Source: Rhabdornis inornatus (taxonomy: Eukaryota; Chordata; Aves; Passeriformes; Rhabdornithidae). Taken from it: a stretch of 64,000 nucleotides of DNA. The stretch lies in NCBI GenBank assembly GCA_013397075.1, contig VWZS01009702.1, positions 65,775 through 129,774 of the forward strand, in the 5' to 3' direction. The notes beneath the pieces were generated by a model. The model worked only from the letters and a program-made list of their open reading frames with translations. It had not been told where the DNA came from and ran no database searches. Positions 13,001 through 24,800 of this stretch are shown one piece after another (the first letter of the stretch is position 1; each line of letters opens with the position of its first letter). The position numbers and the translations under genes were made by a program.

Positions 13001-15532
13001 ATAGCTGTCCTATGGGAAGGAAGATGCTGGAATATCCCAGGGGAGATGCAGGTCTCTGCAAGAAGAACATGGGGCAGAACTGGGTTTTGGTGACCAGAAA
13101 GCAAAAGCCACCAGGTTTTGCTTTTGGGGACCAGCCTGACATGGGCATCTCCCTGTGCCCACAGGTTGGCTGCAAGGTGGTGGTGACTCTCTTCCTCTAT
13201 TTTCTGGCCACCAACCACTACTGGATCCTGGTGGAAGGTCTCTACCTGCACAGCCTGATCTTCATGGCCTTTCTCTCCAACAAGAACTACCTGTGGGTCC
13301 TCATCATCATCGGCTGGGGTGAGCACAGGCCCCAGTTGTGACTTTGGCCGTGGCTGAGTGGCACCCAGTGCCCAGGGAAGGGCAGGGGGCTTCAGGAACT
13401 GCTTTGATCTGCAAAGGTGATGCTCCAATCCTGCTCCTCACTCTGTCCCTGCCCTTCCAGGTCTCCCTGCTGTGTTCGTGTCCGTCTGGGCCAGTGTCAG
13501 GGCCTCGCTGGCAGATACACAGTATGTGCACCCCCCTTGGCCAGGGCCTTTGGGAGGGGAAATGCCAGCAAAGTATCTGTGGGCACCAGAGCTTTTTGGA
13601 AATGAAAATTTTCCAGAAAGAGCAACAGGAGGGAACACACATTCAAGGCTTGTTCACAGAATTGTCAGTAATGCAGAGCAATAGTGGTTTTGTTCTGCAT
13701 TTGGGAGGACAGTGGATGCAGGTTTGCAGCATAACTTGATCAATAAACAGCACAGAGATGGATCCTAAAGGGCACATTCTGGAGTGAGGCATTTTAAAAG
13801 GAGAAAGGTCACCACATGAACAGCAGGTGGTGGCCAAGGAGCCCTCAGGAACATTAATGCTCATTTAAACCTGCTTTGCTCCACTATAATGGTTACAAAT
13901 GCTTGTAGCTACAGTTCAAGATTTACACAAAGCCCACCAAGGGGGTGGAGAGTGGGAGATGGGGGTGCTGGGGTGGTTGGGGGTACAGGGAGCCATCCTT
14001 CCCAGTGGTGTCAGGTTTCTCCAAGGCGTTTCTTTACTGGGATTCTCAGGTGCTGGGACCTCAGTGCGGGGAACATGAAGTGGATTTATCAGGTCCCCAT
14101 CCTGACTGCTGTCGTGGTAAGAATCCTGTGATGAACCTCCCAATTCCTTTCAGGGAAAGAGGATTGATAGAGACCAGAGCTATTTGCCTGTGGTCGCTGG
14201 AGTTTTGTCCCAGCCACTCCGGCAGCCAGGGAAAGCCCAGAGGGATCCAGGGGTTCTGGTCCCTCCTGCTCTGCATCTCCCACAGCACCACTGCCCTGTC
14301 TCTGCCTGCACCTCACCCAGAGCTGCCTGCCTGTGTCCCCGAGGGCACAGAGGGCACCACCACCACTGGTGTCTCTTGGCAGGTGAACTTCTTCCTGTTC
14401 CTGAACATTGTCCGGGTGTTGGCCTCCAAGCTCTGGGAGACCACCACGGGCAAGCTGGACCCCCGGCAGCAGTACAGGCAAGTGCTGGCAGCACCAAAGC
14501 CTCGTGTCCTGCCTGTTCAGCCAGCACAGCTCCCAGAGGCTGTGAAGGAGGAGCAGAGGTGTGGGAAGGGCTGGAGGAGCTCTTCCTGCTCCCACCTCCA
14601 GCCTGGGCACTGTGGGGGCCCTGCAGGCCCTGGGTAGCAGCTCCAAGGTCTCTCCTCTCAGGAAGCTGCTCAAGTCCACGCTGGTGCTGATGCCGCTCTT
14701 CGGAGTCCACTACGTGGTGTTCATGGCCATGCCCTACACCGAGGTCTCCGGGCTCCTGTGGCAGATCCAGATGCACTACGAGATGCTCTTTAACTCCTCC
14801 CAGGTATGTGACAGGGACTGCTCCCAGCATTGAGGGATGTTCATCCAGGGAGGCTCAGGGACCTCAAACTCCACCTCTTTTGGTCTCTTGGCAGGGTTTC
14901 TTTGTGGCTTTTATCTACTGCTTTTGCAATGGGGAGGTAAGTGGGAAGAGTGAGGAGCTAAGCTCGCTGTTCCAGCCCCTTTAGAGTCATGGAAAGCAAA
15001 TTTGCAGCCCCGGGCTGTGATAACCAGAGCAAAAAGCTCGGATCCATCCCTCTCAATAGGATTGGGAGGGAATAAAGGGAAAGGAAAGAGGAAAAGGGAG
15101 GTAAGGGAAAAGGGAAGGGGGAAGGGAAAAGAGCAAGGCAAAGCAAGGCGAGGCTGTTCTGCTGTCTCTGGGCACAGCAGTCCCCTCTGCTCCCAGGTGC
15201 AGGCCGAGATCAAGAAGGCTCATTTCCGGAGGCTCCTGGCGCTGGACTTGGGGCAGCAGGCGCGGCCTGGGAGCTGCTGCTGCTCCGGGCGGGGCTCCCG
15301 GGCCCCCCTAAGCTGCAGCACCAGCCTGGCGGGGCGGGGAGCAGGGGGCACCCGGGGGCTGCTGCTCCCGGCCCGGCCCCGCCTGCCCGGACACGGCCCC
15401 GCCTCGGACCAGCTCCTGCCCTGCCCCGGCCAGGAACTGAGCCACAAACCCCGGGGGGAAGCCACGGTGGATTTGACAGACCTGACTCAGTGTCACCCCG
15501 AGCCCAACAAGGAGCTGGAGACCATGCTGTGA
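10029..15532 (+). CDS. PTH3R: Parathyroid hormone/PTHrP receptor, PTH3R type (class B GPCR)
   Basis: Gs/Gq-coupled receptor for PTH-family hormones at the plasma membrane. Thirteen exons: 10029-10106, 11122-11227, 11651-11761, 11877-12001, 12183-12277, 12628-12805, 13165-13318, 13461-13521, 14050-14116, 14383-14477, 14662-14803, 14895-14936, 15197-15532. They total 529 aa. A signal peptide (MVTLLCCCLLSSAWA within residues 1-26) precedes a hormone-binding ectodomain with six cysteines, including SCPPEWDGIICWP, NKTWANYTEC and YDFNHKGHAYRYC. TM1 starts near residue 149 (YTVGYSISLASL). Also seen are CTRNYIHVHLF, ATNHYWILVEGLYLHSL, GVHYVVFMAMPYTEVSG and FFVAFIYCFCNGEVQAEIKK. The tail ends ETML, a class I PDZ ligand like ETVM in PTH1R. 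The variable ectodomain exon E2 of PTH1R is absent. Neighbours (MYL4, DDX42) and the missing E2 favour PTH3R; PTH1R is the alternative. Introns 3, 6 and 10 use GC donors. Confidence 0.9.
11762..11876 (+). other. PTH3R intron 3, GC-AG type
   Basis: Exon 3 ends CACAAAG and the intron begins GCAAGTC. The acceptor is CCCCAG at 11871-11876. Joining gives codon G|GT in frame and the family sequence FNHKGHAY. No GT nearby restores the frame. Confidence 0.88.
12806..13164 (+). other. PTH3R intron 6, GC-AG type
   Basis: Exon 6 ends CACCTG and the intron begins GCAAGTG; the acceptor is CCCACAG. The phase-0 join gives HL then VGCKVVVTLFLYFL, the expected start of TM3. The only nearby GT (GCAA/GTGCTGG) would break the frame. 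Confidence 0.85.
14478..14661 (+). other. PTH3R intron 10, GC-AG type
   Basis: Exon 10 ends CAGTACAG and the intron begins GCAAGTG; the acceptor is CTCTCAG. The join AG|G makes the Arg of QQYRKLLKS, conserved in PTH receptors. The alternative GT four bases downstream breaks the frame. Confidence 0.88.
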
Positions 15533-16182
15533 GGCGGAGGCTGGATTTCTCACCTGGGCATGCACATGTGTCTGCAAAGATGCTGATCCTCACACTTCGG
15601 GCTCAGCTCACACTGGCACGGGGAGCCAGGGCTGGGACGGCGGCCGGAACAACCAAGCCCCCTTTGTCAGAGCCAGGGACTCTCACTCCTCCCCCCGGCC
15701 CGAAAACAAGGCATAAACCCATAAAACCTCTACCTGCAAGGTACTGATGTGATCTCTGTGCTTGCAAAGCCTTGAGTCTTGACCAGGAAACACTTCCGTG
15801 CTCACTCCTACCCCCACGAGTGGGAGGTGACTTCTCCAGGGCGGTTAAAGCCCATCCCAGAGCCCGACCCTGCCTCGGACTCCCCTACCCAGGACCAGCT
15901 CCAGCCTTGTCCAGCCTGAGTGAGCAGAGTGCCCCTGGAGCAGCTCTGCAGCTCCCCTGCCCTCCCTCATCCTCTGCAGCTCGTGGATGGACTGAACACC
16001 AACACACAACCACAAACTGGAGCAGGAGGCACTGGGACAGGGTGGGATGGAGGAGGCAGGACAAACTTCACGGCCTGGAAGGGTGCAGGGAATACCTGGA
16101 TCCCCAACACTTCATCCATTAACACAAAGGCCCCTGCATGCAACAGTCGTGGCCCTGCCATCCCATTGCAGGCTGAGAAGTG

Positions 16183-16188
16183 AATAAA
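16183..16188 (+). promoter_or_regulatory. PTH3R poly(A) signal
   Basis: AATAAA lies about 650 nt after the stop codon and is followed by a GT/T-containing stretch (GGCTTGTTCCC). It is the first canonical hexamer downstream on the plus strand. Confidence 0.7.
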
Positions 16189-16199
16189 GAGTCTCTGGC

Positions 16200-17900
16200 T
16201 TGTTCCCATCCTTGTGATCCATCAGGGACCCAGCAGCCGGTGGCTGGAGAGCAGCAGAGGGGGAGAGGCTGGAACCTTGGCCCTGTTCCCAGCCATGGCT
16301 GCTCTCCCTCTGCCCCCTGCCACGGACAGGAGCCCCAGCACCCCCTGCCCTGCGCCTGCAGTGCCTGGGAAAGCTCCTCACCTGAGGGAAAAGGCATTCC
16401 CAAGAAGCTGGGTAAAGGCAGATAAACAGCATGTTGGTGGTAGCATGGAGTATCTTCTTCCTACACAGTTCAAGGCAGCAATTTCTTGCTGAAGACAGTG
16501 ACAGGGACCAGGTAAAGAATTGTGTGCATTCCTGTACCTTGCAGTAAAAAACTGGTGCAAAGTGAGCACAGGGAACTGCAGGAACAGCCAGCCAGGAGCC
16601 AAGTCAGGGAAGGGCTCCCGGATTCACAGTTTTTAATATCATCTCTTGGAGGGATTTTGTCTCTTTGGAAGACACCAGCACAGCTGCCCCTGCAGGGACA
16701 GATCCCCTGAGGGCAGCTGGAATGCTGCTCACACTGCTCCCTTGTTCCCACGGACCTCACACAGCCCTGCAAGCTGACATTTGTGCCTCCCTGCACTGAT
16801 CAATATTTAATCACCCTCGTCCCAAGAGGCTCCTGGTAGGTGGGAGAGGGGTGAGGAATTTCAGTAATCCCACAAGGAGCAGAGGGAAGTGTTAACAGGA
16901 AGGGGAGAGCCCCCAGCATTTGCCTCACACGGGGCTGGGTCCCAGTGACACCGAGCTGGGATCCAGGAAGGAAGGGAGCAGATGAGCTCAGAATGTGGAG
17001 CTATTTTCACATTTTGTTTTGAAACTCCAATCTTTAATTGCTGTGATGAACCTTCAGGGTGAGAAGGGGAACACAACAGCTTGTAAAGCCCTGCCAGTCT
17101 GCCCTGAAACACTTTTGTCTTCACACTGAATGTGCAGAGCTCAAACCAGGGCAATGATTCCTGCCCAGACTGTAGGGAGGGAATTCTGGAAATTATTAAA
17201 GAACTCCAGCAGATTAGAGCTGGTTTCTGAGGGGACACAAATAATCACTTGGTGTTTGAACTGTAGCCAGTTCAGGTGTCAGTCGGATCTTGGGACTGTT
17301 GCTGAGTTCTCTTTCCAGGTCTGCCCATGACCCCCAAAAAAGCTGGGATGAGTCGTGTCCCATGTCCTGGGCTGTATCCTTTCCTCTTACAAAGCAGAGG
17401 AAAATCTATTCCCCAGGAGGCCTCGAAGCTAAAACAGGGTTTGTGAAACATTTTGGGGTGAAAGATACTATGAAAAACCACGGGAATTATTTTATCAGCT
17501 ACAATCCACAACTTCTGGTGAGAGAGACACAGTCGATCCCCAGACAGTCAGTTCTCCATTTGCACATCAGGGCAGCCAAAGGAAGTGAAGAATAAAAAGC
17601 ACATGCTGCATATTTTTGTACCAGTAATAAAACATTTACTAGAGCAAGCAGAAAGTAAATGCACAGCTGATAAAGAAAACATCACAATGTCACAAAACCC
17701 TGACAGCTTCTGGTACATCTTCCAGTGGAAATGAGCCAGCGGTGGGTGCTGACCTGTCCCAACTGAAAAGTTCTCCCCTACCTTGTGGCAAAAAATAAAA
17801 GTTAAAAAATGGGAATACACACAATGAGTTAAAAACGGGCAAGCAAGATTTTACAGATTTCCTACGTGTGTCCAAAACAGAGCCAGATTTGAGCTGTTTC
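16200..17900. other. Intergenic region between convergent PTH3R and DDX42
   Basis: The two genes converge here. No exon, RNA gene or repeat family was recognised. The sequence becomes A/T-richer towards the DDX42 3' end. Confidence 0.5.
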
Positions 17901-17913
17901 TTTTCACTAATTG

Positions 17914-17919
17914 TTTATT
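17914..17919 (-). promoter_or_regulatory. Probable DDX42 poly(A) signal
   Basis: The minus strand reads AATAAA (plus TTTATT), about 970 nt after the DDX42 stop. No canonical hexamer was found nearer the stop, so this is the best candidate. Confidence 0.55.
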
Positions 17920-18888
17920 GGGTTCTCCCTAAAGGCTTCTGAGCAAGAGATCCCTGAATTTCTGAATCTTCTTCCTTTAGCCACACATTCTGGCAGGGGG
18001 TCCAGCCTCTGATTGTTGTGGTGTATCTACATTGTTTTCCCTTTTTTGTTTTCAATTTGAAGAATGCACTCATCCCTCTCAGAACAGAGGGTGCATAGGC
18101 ACAGCAGAGACACAGGTTTGCTATGCAGGCTTCCACCAGAATGAGGGATATTAGAAAACAGGAGGTTCTTCAAAAGAAAAAAAAATCTGAGCAATGAGAT
18201 TGGAATTAAAGTACTGACCACAAACAAGCCAGGGAGTCCAACCTACACTACAAGTGAATTTGTGGTTTGCTGGGATGGAGAAGGATCCCTTGAACAGCTC
18301 CATACATACACACCAAAAAAAAACAACCAAAAACCAACTTGCTCTGCCCCACCTTCAGCAAAGCAAATTGATACATTCTTAGTTGATGGGGAGAGAGGCC
18401 AAATTATTTGGGGAGAACATGTGAAAAGGAGATGGGGGAAGAACTCACCGTACTGATCGAACTGCTGCAAGATTAATGTCTAACAGGCAGGTCCTGAGCA
18501 TCTCTAGGTGGACTGGACTGGTTTGTAAATGTGAACGCTGGTTAAGAAAAGACTAATTTATACTTCTATGGACAACAGTTCCTTAACATTTGAAGGATGT
18601 GGAACAGCTTCTTTTTGTCAAGAAGATCTGTTTAAATCCAGCAGAGTCACTTGAGCACTGAATGTTTCAAAGCAGAACCCAGGGAGCTTTATCAAAATTA
18701 TTTCTTTCAGTAAGTGTTGTGTGCATTTCCTTTGGGTGAATCTGTCCGCAGATGAACTTGCCTGGAGGTTCTCATGGTTTCCTTCTCCTGCCCCAGCTGC
18801 TCAACAACCAGTCACCAAAAACCCCAAGAAATCCTCTGGAAAAAGACAGCACTACCTGCAGAGATTCCAGGCTGTGAACCCCCAGCTT

Positions 18889-21800
18889 TTAGCTGTCCCA
18901 CCGACTTTTCTTCCGTTTTGGTGGCTCTGGGACAGCAAAGCCATCTGTCTTGTTGTCTCGGCTGTTGGCCTCCTTCCTGTTCTCTCCATTCCTGCCCTCG
19001 CTGTTCCTGCTGTCACCGTTGTTGCGGTTGGCGCTGCCCGGCAGCTCGGTGAAGTGCCGGCCCTCGCTGTGGCGATGGAGGTCACCATGGCGGCCGTCAC
19101 CGTGCCGGGAGGGGTCACCGTGCCGCCCACCGCCTTCGCCGTGCCGCTGGCCATCATTGTAGCGCTGGCCATCGTTGTTGTAGCGTTGGCCATCATTGCC
19201 ATAGCGCTGGCCATCGTTATTGTAACGCTGGCCATCGTTGCCATAGCGTTGGCCATCATTATTGTAACGCTGACCATCGTTGTTGTAACGTTGGCCATCA
19301 TTGCCATAGCGTTGGCCATCATTGCCATAGCGTTGGCCATCATTGTTGTAACGTTGGCCATCATTGCCGTAACGCTGGCCATCATTGCCGTAACGCTGGC
19401 CATCATTGCCGTAACGCTGGCCATCATTGCCGTAACGCTGGCCATCATTGCCGTAACGTTGGCCATCATTGCCGTAACGCTGGCCATCACTGCCGTAGCG
19501 TTGCCCATCGTTGCCGTAGCGTTGGCCATCACTGCCGTAGCGTTGCCCATCGTTGCCATAACGCTGCCCATCGTTGCCGTAGCGCTGGGCCCCGGCCTCC
19601 CCGCGCCGCGGGGCCTCGCTGTGCCGGCTGTTCCGTTCTCTGGCAGTGCCGCCAACGCCCTCTCGACTGCTGGTGCCGGCGTTGGTGCCGGGGCAGGCCT
19701 GGGCTGCGGCGCTGGGGAAGGCGGGGCCGCTGCCGCTGCTCACGCTGCCGCTGCTGCTGAAGCCCGGGGCTCCCTTGGCCGCCGTGGGGCTCTCGGCACC
19801 GGCCGCGTTTTGCTGCGCTGAACTCGTCGGGACTGAGTTCAGGCTCCCGGCGCTGGTCCAGCCACTGGCACCAGCAGCAGAGCTCCCAGTCTTTTGGTTA
19901 TTTAAACTTGCAGCAACAAAGTGACTCTTGTACTGGGACTGCAGGAGAGGGAGAGACAAAAGACAGCGGGTTTGGCTCTGTGCTGGCCCACAGAACACAG
20001 AGTCATTGAGCCTGCCTTGGACTTGGGGAAGCAGAGCTCCTAGAAAAAGTCAGTCCTGGAGTGATGACATTCCTGCTGTGCTTATGGACACAGTTAGTAA
20101 CGGGCACCTCATACCAGACAACACCGACAAGGGAATTCTTACACTGTGGGGTTAATTTTTACACTGAAGAGAAAGAGCTGGTTCCCCTTTTGATTGCAAT
20201 TACACCACTGCTGCTAAGCAACCTCAACAGAATCAAGCCCAGTGCAGAATCCAGAAAGGAAAAAGAGCAAAGAGGCAGCAGAAAACAAAGTAATTTTGGC
20301 AAATTTGTGCAAACGTGTTCAGTCCAGCCTGCACCTAATTCCACCACTTGGGACTGTAATGCTGAGTGTGCTCCAAGTGACACAGCCACAACTTGAAATA
20401 ACAGGGCTGCTGCATTTTCAGGGGAGAAAAGGAGTCCAAGCATGGAACCCACCTGGAAAGCTGCTTTCATTGCTGTCAGCCTGTCCCCCATGGCCCCTGT
20501 GGATGGCTTGTAGGCCTCGTAGTTGCTCATCACACTGTTGTTGTTTCCACGGTCCTGTGCAAAACCACAAAGGGCAACTGCAGAGGTTTGTGCCACACAG
20601 ACAACTCAGTTCAACCACTGCCCACACCTATCCTGTCCCTGCACTCAGGAATTGCATCCACTAAGGATGACAGACTTCTGGAGAGCCCCAAGCTGTGGAA
20701 CAGTTTGCTCCTTTTTTTTTTTTTAAATTTAAGAGTAATCAATACTAAATGAAAAAGTTCCAAGAATCTGTGAACAACCTCCTCAGCATCTCTACTTACA
20801 GTATTTTCTGAGCCCAGCCCGGGGCGCTCACGGTATCCCAAGCCACCACCACCAATGTTCAGCTTCTTGCCCTTCCCTCCTTTAAAACGGGATTTCCGGA
20901 ACCACGGATTCTGTAACAAGACAAATGTTTCTCAACACAGGGAATAAAAAGCTCCATAAATGCATGTAATGAGGCTGAGAAAAAAAGGGATACTGAGCAT
21001 TTCAAAAGACAAATACTGTCTTCCATTCAACCACACAGCTGCTGTAGGCAGTTGTGTCATGTGAATCTGATGCTTTGGGTTACAAATGCTTTCTAAGAAA
21101 ACTGATTTTACACCTTCAACTCTCATTCAGGTTAAGGTTTTGGGGGTTTGCATTCTAATAAACCCAGGAATAAACACAATTTCCAATGCTATCACTTGGG
21201 AGCTCTGCTCTTGCTCATACTTTGGTTTCACTGATTTAGTCCAGTGCTTTGCTAAGGAGAAATGAGGGTCTGTCAGCAAAACTTTCTGTACCAACCATTG
21301 GCCAGGGAATGTCAGCCCAACCAGACCTGCTGTTTCCAGGTGTTTAAATAATGGTTGGCTGGACCTCTTTTTATGCCCTACAGTCTCTCCAAATGTGAAT
21401 AAATCAGTTGGCTTCTGCATGCTCCTCTCAAGGCAGTCAGGGGAGCTCTGCCTCACTAATTCTGTCCCTTCTGAAAATGCTGCCTATGCCAGAAAAAGTA
21501 TTTACTTTTGGCAGCTGCTGTCCAAGCTGCTTGTTAATGTATCCACAGGCCTGCTAATCCATCTCTGAATCTGGGTGCTGCCAAAAAGCTGGGGCTCTCT
21601 TGCTGCTATACAGGCAGCAGAAGACAAGAAATTAAAGAATTGCTAAGTTCAGCACAATTGCTGCACCTCTATCTGTCATACCTATATATAGCAAACCTGG
21701 CAGAGAGCACTGCCAAGCAGGTGGAATGATCAAGCAACAACCCTTTCACAGAGGGAATGTCCCTGTAATTGTTTTCTAGTTTAGCTTTCAACTAAGCTGC

Positions 21801-24800
21801 ATCTCCCAGGTGCCTGCTATAAATCTGACTGTAATGAGACACTGGAATGCTCTGCTGGCATCAGCAGATTACAGCTCCTAATTTCCTAGGCACTGCCTGG
21901 CCCCAAAATAGATCACATAGTGTGTTCCAAAATCTTCATGGATTCTTTCAAAGGCCATTAAAAGCACTAGGACACCTACTTTAAACCAGGACAGATCCCC
22001 AAAAGATCACTGCCAACACATGATGGAGCCAGCAATGTGAGCTGGCTGATTTTGTGCTGAATCTGGACTGAAACCCTCATCTCAAGTTTTGCTGCTTCAC
22101 ACCTGCATTGCCAAATCCAGCAGCTCTTTGGAGACGTGCTGGTTGGCACCCTCCAGGTTCCTGACGAGGTCTCCAGCGAAGTTGCTGTCCTTGGGGGTGA
22201 GCAGGGTGTAGGCCACCCCCTTCTCCCCCGCGCGGCCGGTGCGGCCGATCCGGTGCGTGTGCGTGTCGATGTCCCGAGCCACGTCGTAGTTGATGACAGT
22301 CTTGATGGAAGGGATATCCAACCCTCGAGCTGGAAGAAAGAGCAGCGTGGTGGGAAGTGTCATTATCCCCAATTAACTCTGGTAGTTATTCCTCTGGTAC
22401 CGGGGTACCACTCTGCTCTGGTCCCACGGGCAAAACGAGTGTCAGCTGATGAATGAACAGCAACCACTTCCTTAAGACACAGCTTTCCTTTCTGTGTATT
22501 AAAAAATGTCAGGCTCTAATCTAGGCATCATTAAGAGACTAAAAATATCCCCCTCTGCCCATGCCATGTACTGCACAGGCACACAGTGTGACTCTTGGGG
22601 GTGTCTGTGCAGGGCCAGGAGTTGGGCTCCACGATCCCTGTGGGTCCCTCCCAGCTCAGGATATTCCATGGTTCTGAAAAGCACAGTGTCCTGCAGGTGC
22701 AGAAGCCAACCTGGTCACCTCCCACTGAAACATGTTTGCCTTTCTGCTGATACCCACAGCTGGTCTGAGCTGCTTTCCACAAGGTCACGTACCTGCCACA
22801 TCAGTAGCTACCAGGATGGGGATCCCCTTTTTCTTGAACTCTGAAATGACTTTATTCCTCTCACTCTGGTCCATGTCCCCATGAAGCAGCCCCAGGTTAT
22901 GATCCTCCTGCTTGAGGTTATTGGCCAGTTCCTCTGCATTGGCTTTCTTGGTGACAAAAAGGAGGACACTCCCAGAGGACGTGAACTCCACGAGGCGCCG
23001 TGTCAGCCAGTTCCACTTGCTGGGCCCAGAGGGGAAAATCTCCACAATCTGAGTGACATCTTCATTTGCCTAAGGGGAGAAATGTCCTCAGAGTCAGGAA
23101 GGTGGGGGGAACACACAGACTTCCCAAACATTCTGCATCACCAGTAATACAGTGCAGTGCAGCTTACAGCACTACCTGCAAGTTTCTCTGGAAGATTTAA
23201 TTTTTACACATTTTAATATTACTTCAAGGTTGATGCTCTCACTACAGAGTAATAGTTTAGATCAATGAATAGAAGCCCTGTGATTGAGCTGGGAAAGCTG
23301 GTGCTTTTCTTAAGCAAAACCAAGGGAAAAATTTCCCAGGAAGAAGGGGATTCAGGTAGTCACTTTTTGTTATAAAGGGACCTGATGTAAAATCAAAAAA
23401 TACAGAGAACTGCTTGAAAGAAGGATGTTTCAAAGACATCTCATGAAATTTCTCAATAGTTTTAATATATTATTAGAAAAGTTTCTTCCCAGCAGGTTTA
23501 CATCTGCCCACTTCATCAGCTTCCTACCAGATCCCAGCCTGCTGATAGTTCAGCTGTCACTGTCAAGCAAGTCCAGCATCAACATTCCCATGTGAACCAT
23601 AGGACAGAGATTTTAAGTTTCAAATTCTTCACTGCAGAAGTTGCAATGGCTTTGTTTATGCTTTTGAGACAAAACTGAAAGATACAACCATTGATTCAGC
23701 CTAATAACAAAAATAAACCAGTGCATTAATGTTCTACTCCTTGATGAAACCTCCCAACACTACAGGAGAATTTGTTGGCGGAAAGGTCAATAAGACAAAA
23801 ATAGAAACCCACGAAACTTTCTAGTTTTGCTAAGCACAAATTATTTAAAACTAACTATTAATGATAATTTTTGCAGTTTAATTTCAGAGAACAGAAACAG
23901 AACAATTCCTTGCTCTGAGTGTCTCCCAAGTATCATGGAATTACCTCTCCAATGTCTCCTTGCACAACCCGGATTGGGTCAATCAGAATATCCCGGGCCA
24001 ATTTCTCAATCTTCTTACGGAACGTGGCACTGAACAAGAGGGCTGCAAGACAAACAGGCTTCAAACTCCTTGAAGCAGAAACTTCATTTCAGAACTGGAA
24101 AACACTGCACAGATGTTATGAAGGAGAACCCGGATTTCTGAATCTCAGTGAACTGAAGCTGAGGTTTTATGGGTTCTAATGGAAATTACCAACCACTGTT
24201 AGAATTCCACAAAGTGGAAACGCATTTCATGGCATCTGAAATGCTGATAATACAGGGCACTGCTGTGAACTTTCATGGCAGCTTAGAACACTGAATTTCA
24301 AGGCACATGAACATGAATTCAGCTAATCATCTTTGCTCTGAGTGCAGTCAGTGGAGGGATTACAGAGAGACGAGCTGAATGCCCACATGTCACAACTGCT
24401 CCCTCCCAACAGCTCACGCTGAGAATAACACCAGTGGACTTTGGCACAAGTCTCCTGGTGTGGCTGTGTCCAGAACTGGAAATCCAGCTCTGCTCCAGGC
24501 TCACTGTGTACTCACTCTGTCTGTCAGGACGCACGTGGCTCGCGATTGATCTGACCTGATATTCTGCAAAGGAGAAGAAATGCTCTAATCAACCCTGTAC
24601 ACTCATTATTTAGAAAAATTAAGTCAAAATGCAGTTTCATTTTTTTATGTAACATATAACCACAGAAAGAATGAGTGCTTCTGACTCACTATTTAATTTT
24701 ACAGACTCCCTAAGCTGGGACTGGGCACCAGTGCTTCCCAAAATAGTGACTTTGGTTCAATACGTACCAAACCCCATATCAAACATTCTGTCAGCTTCAT

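Noticed and set aside
10029..15532. Calling the receptor PTH1R
   Set aside because: The MYL4/DDX42 neighbourhood and the absence of the E2 ectodomain exon fit PTH3R better. A tree would settle it.
18721..19821. A 366-codon plus-strand frame with AIIAVTL repeats resembling membrane helices
   Set aside because: It is the antisense shadow of the DDX42 heptad array, whose minus-strand product matches a known family.
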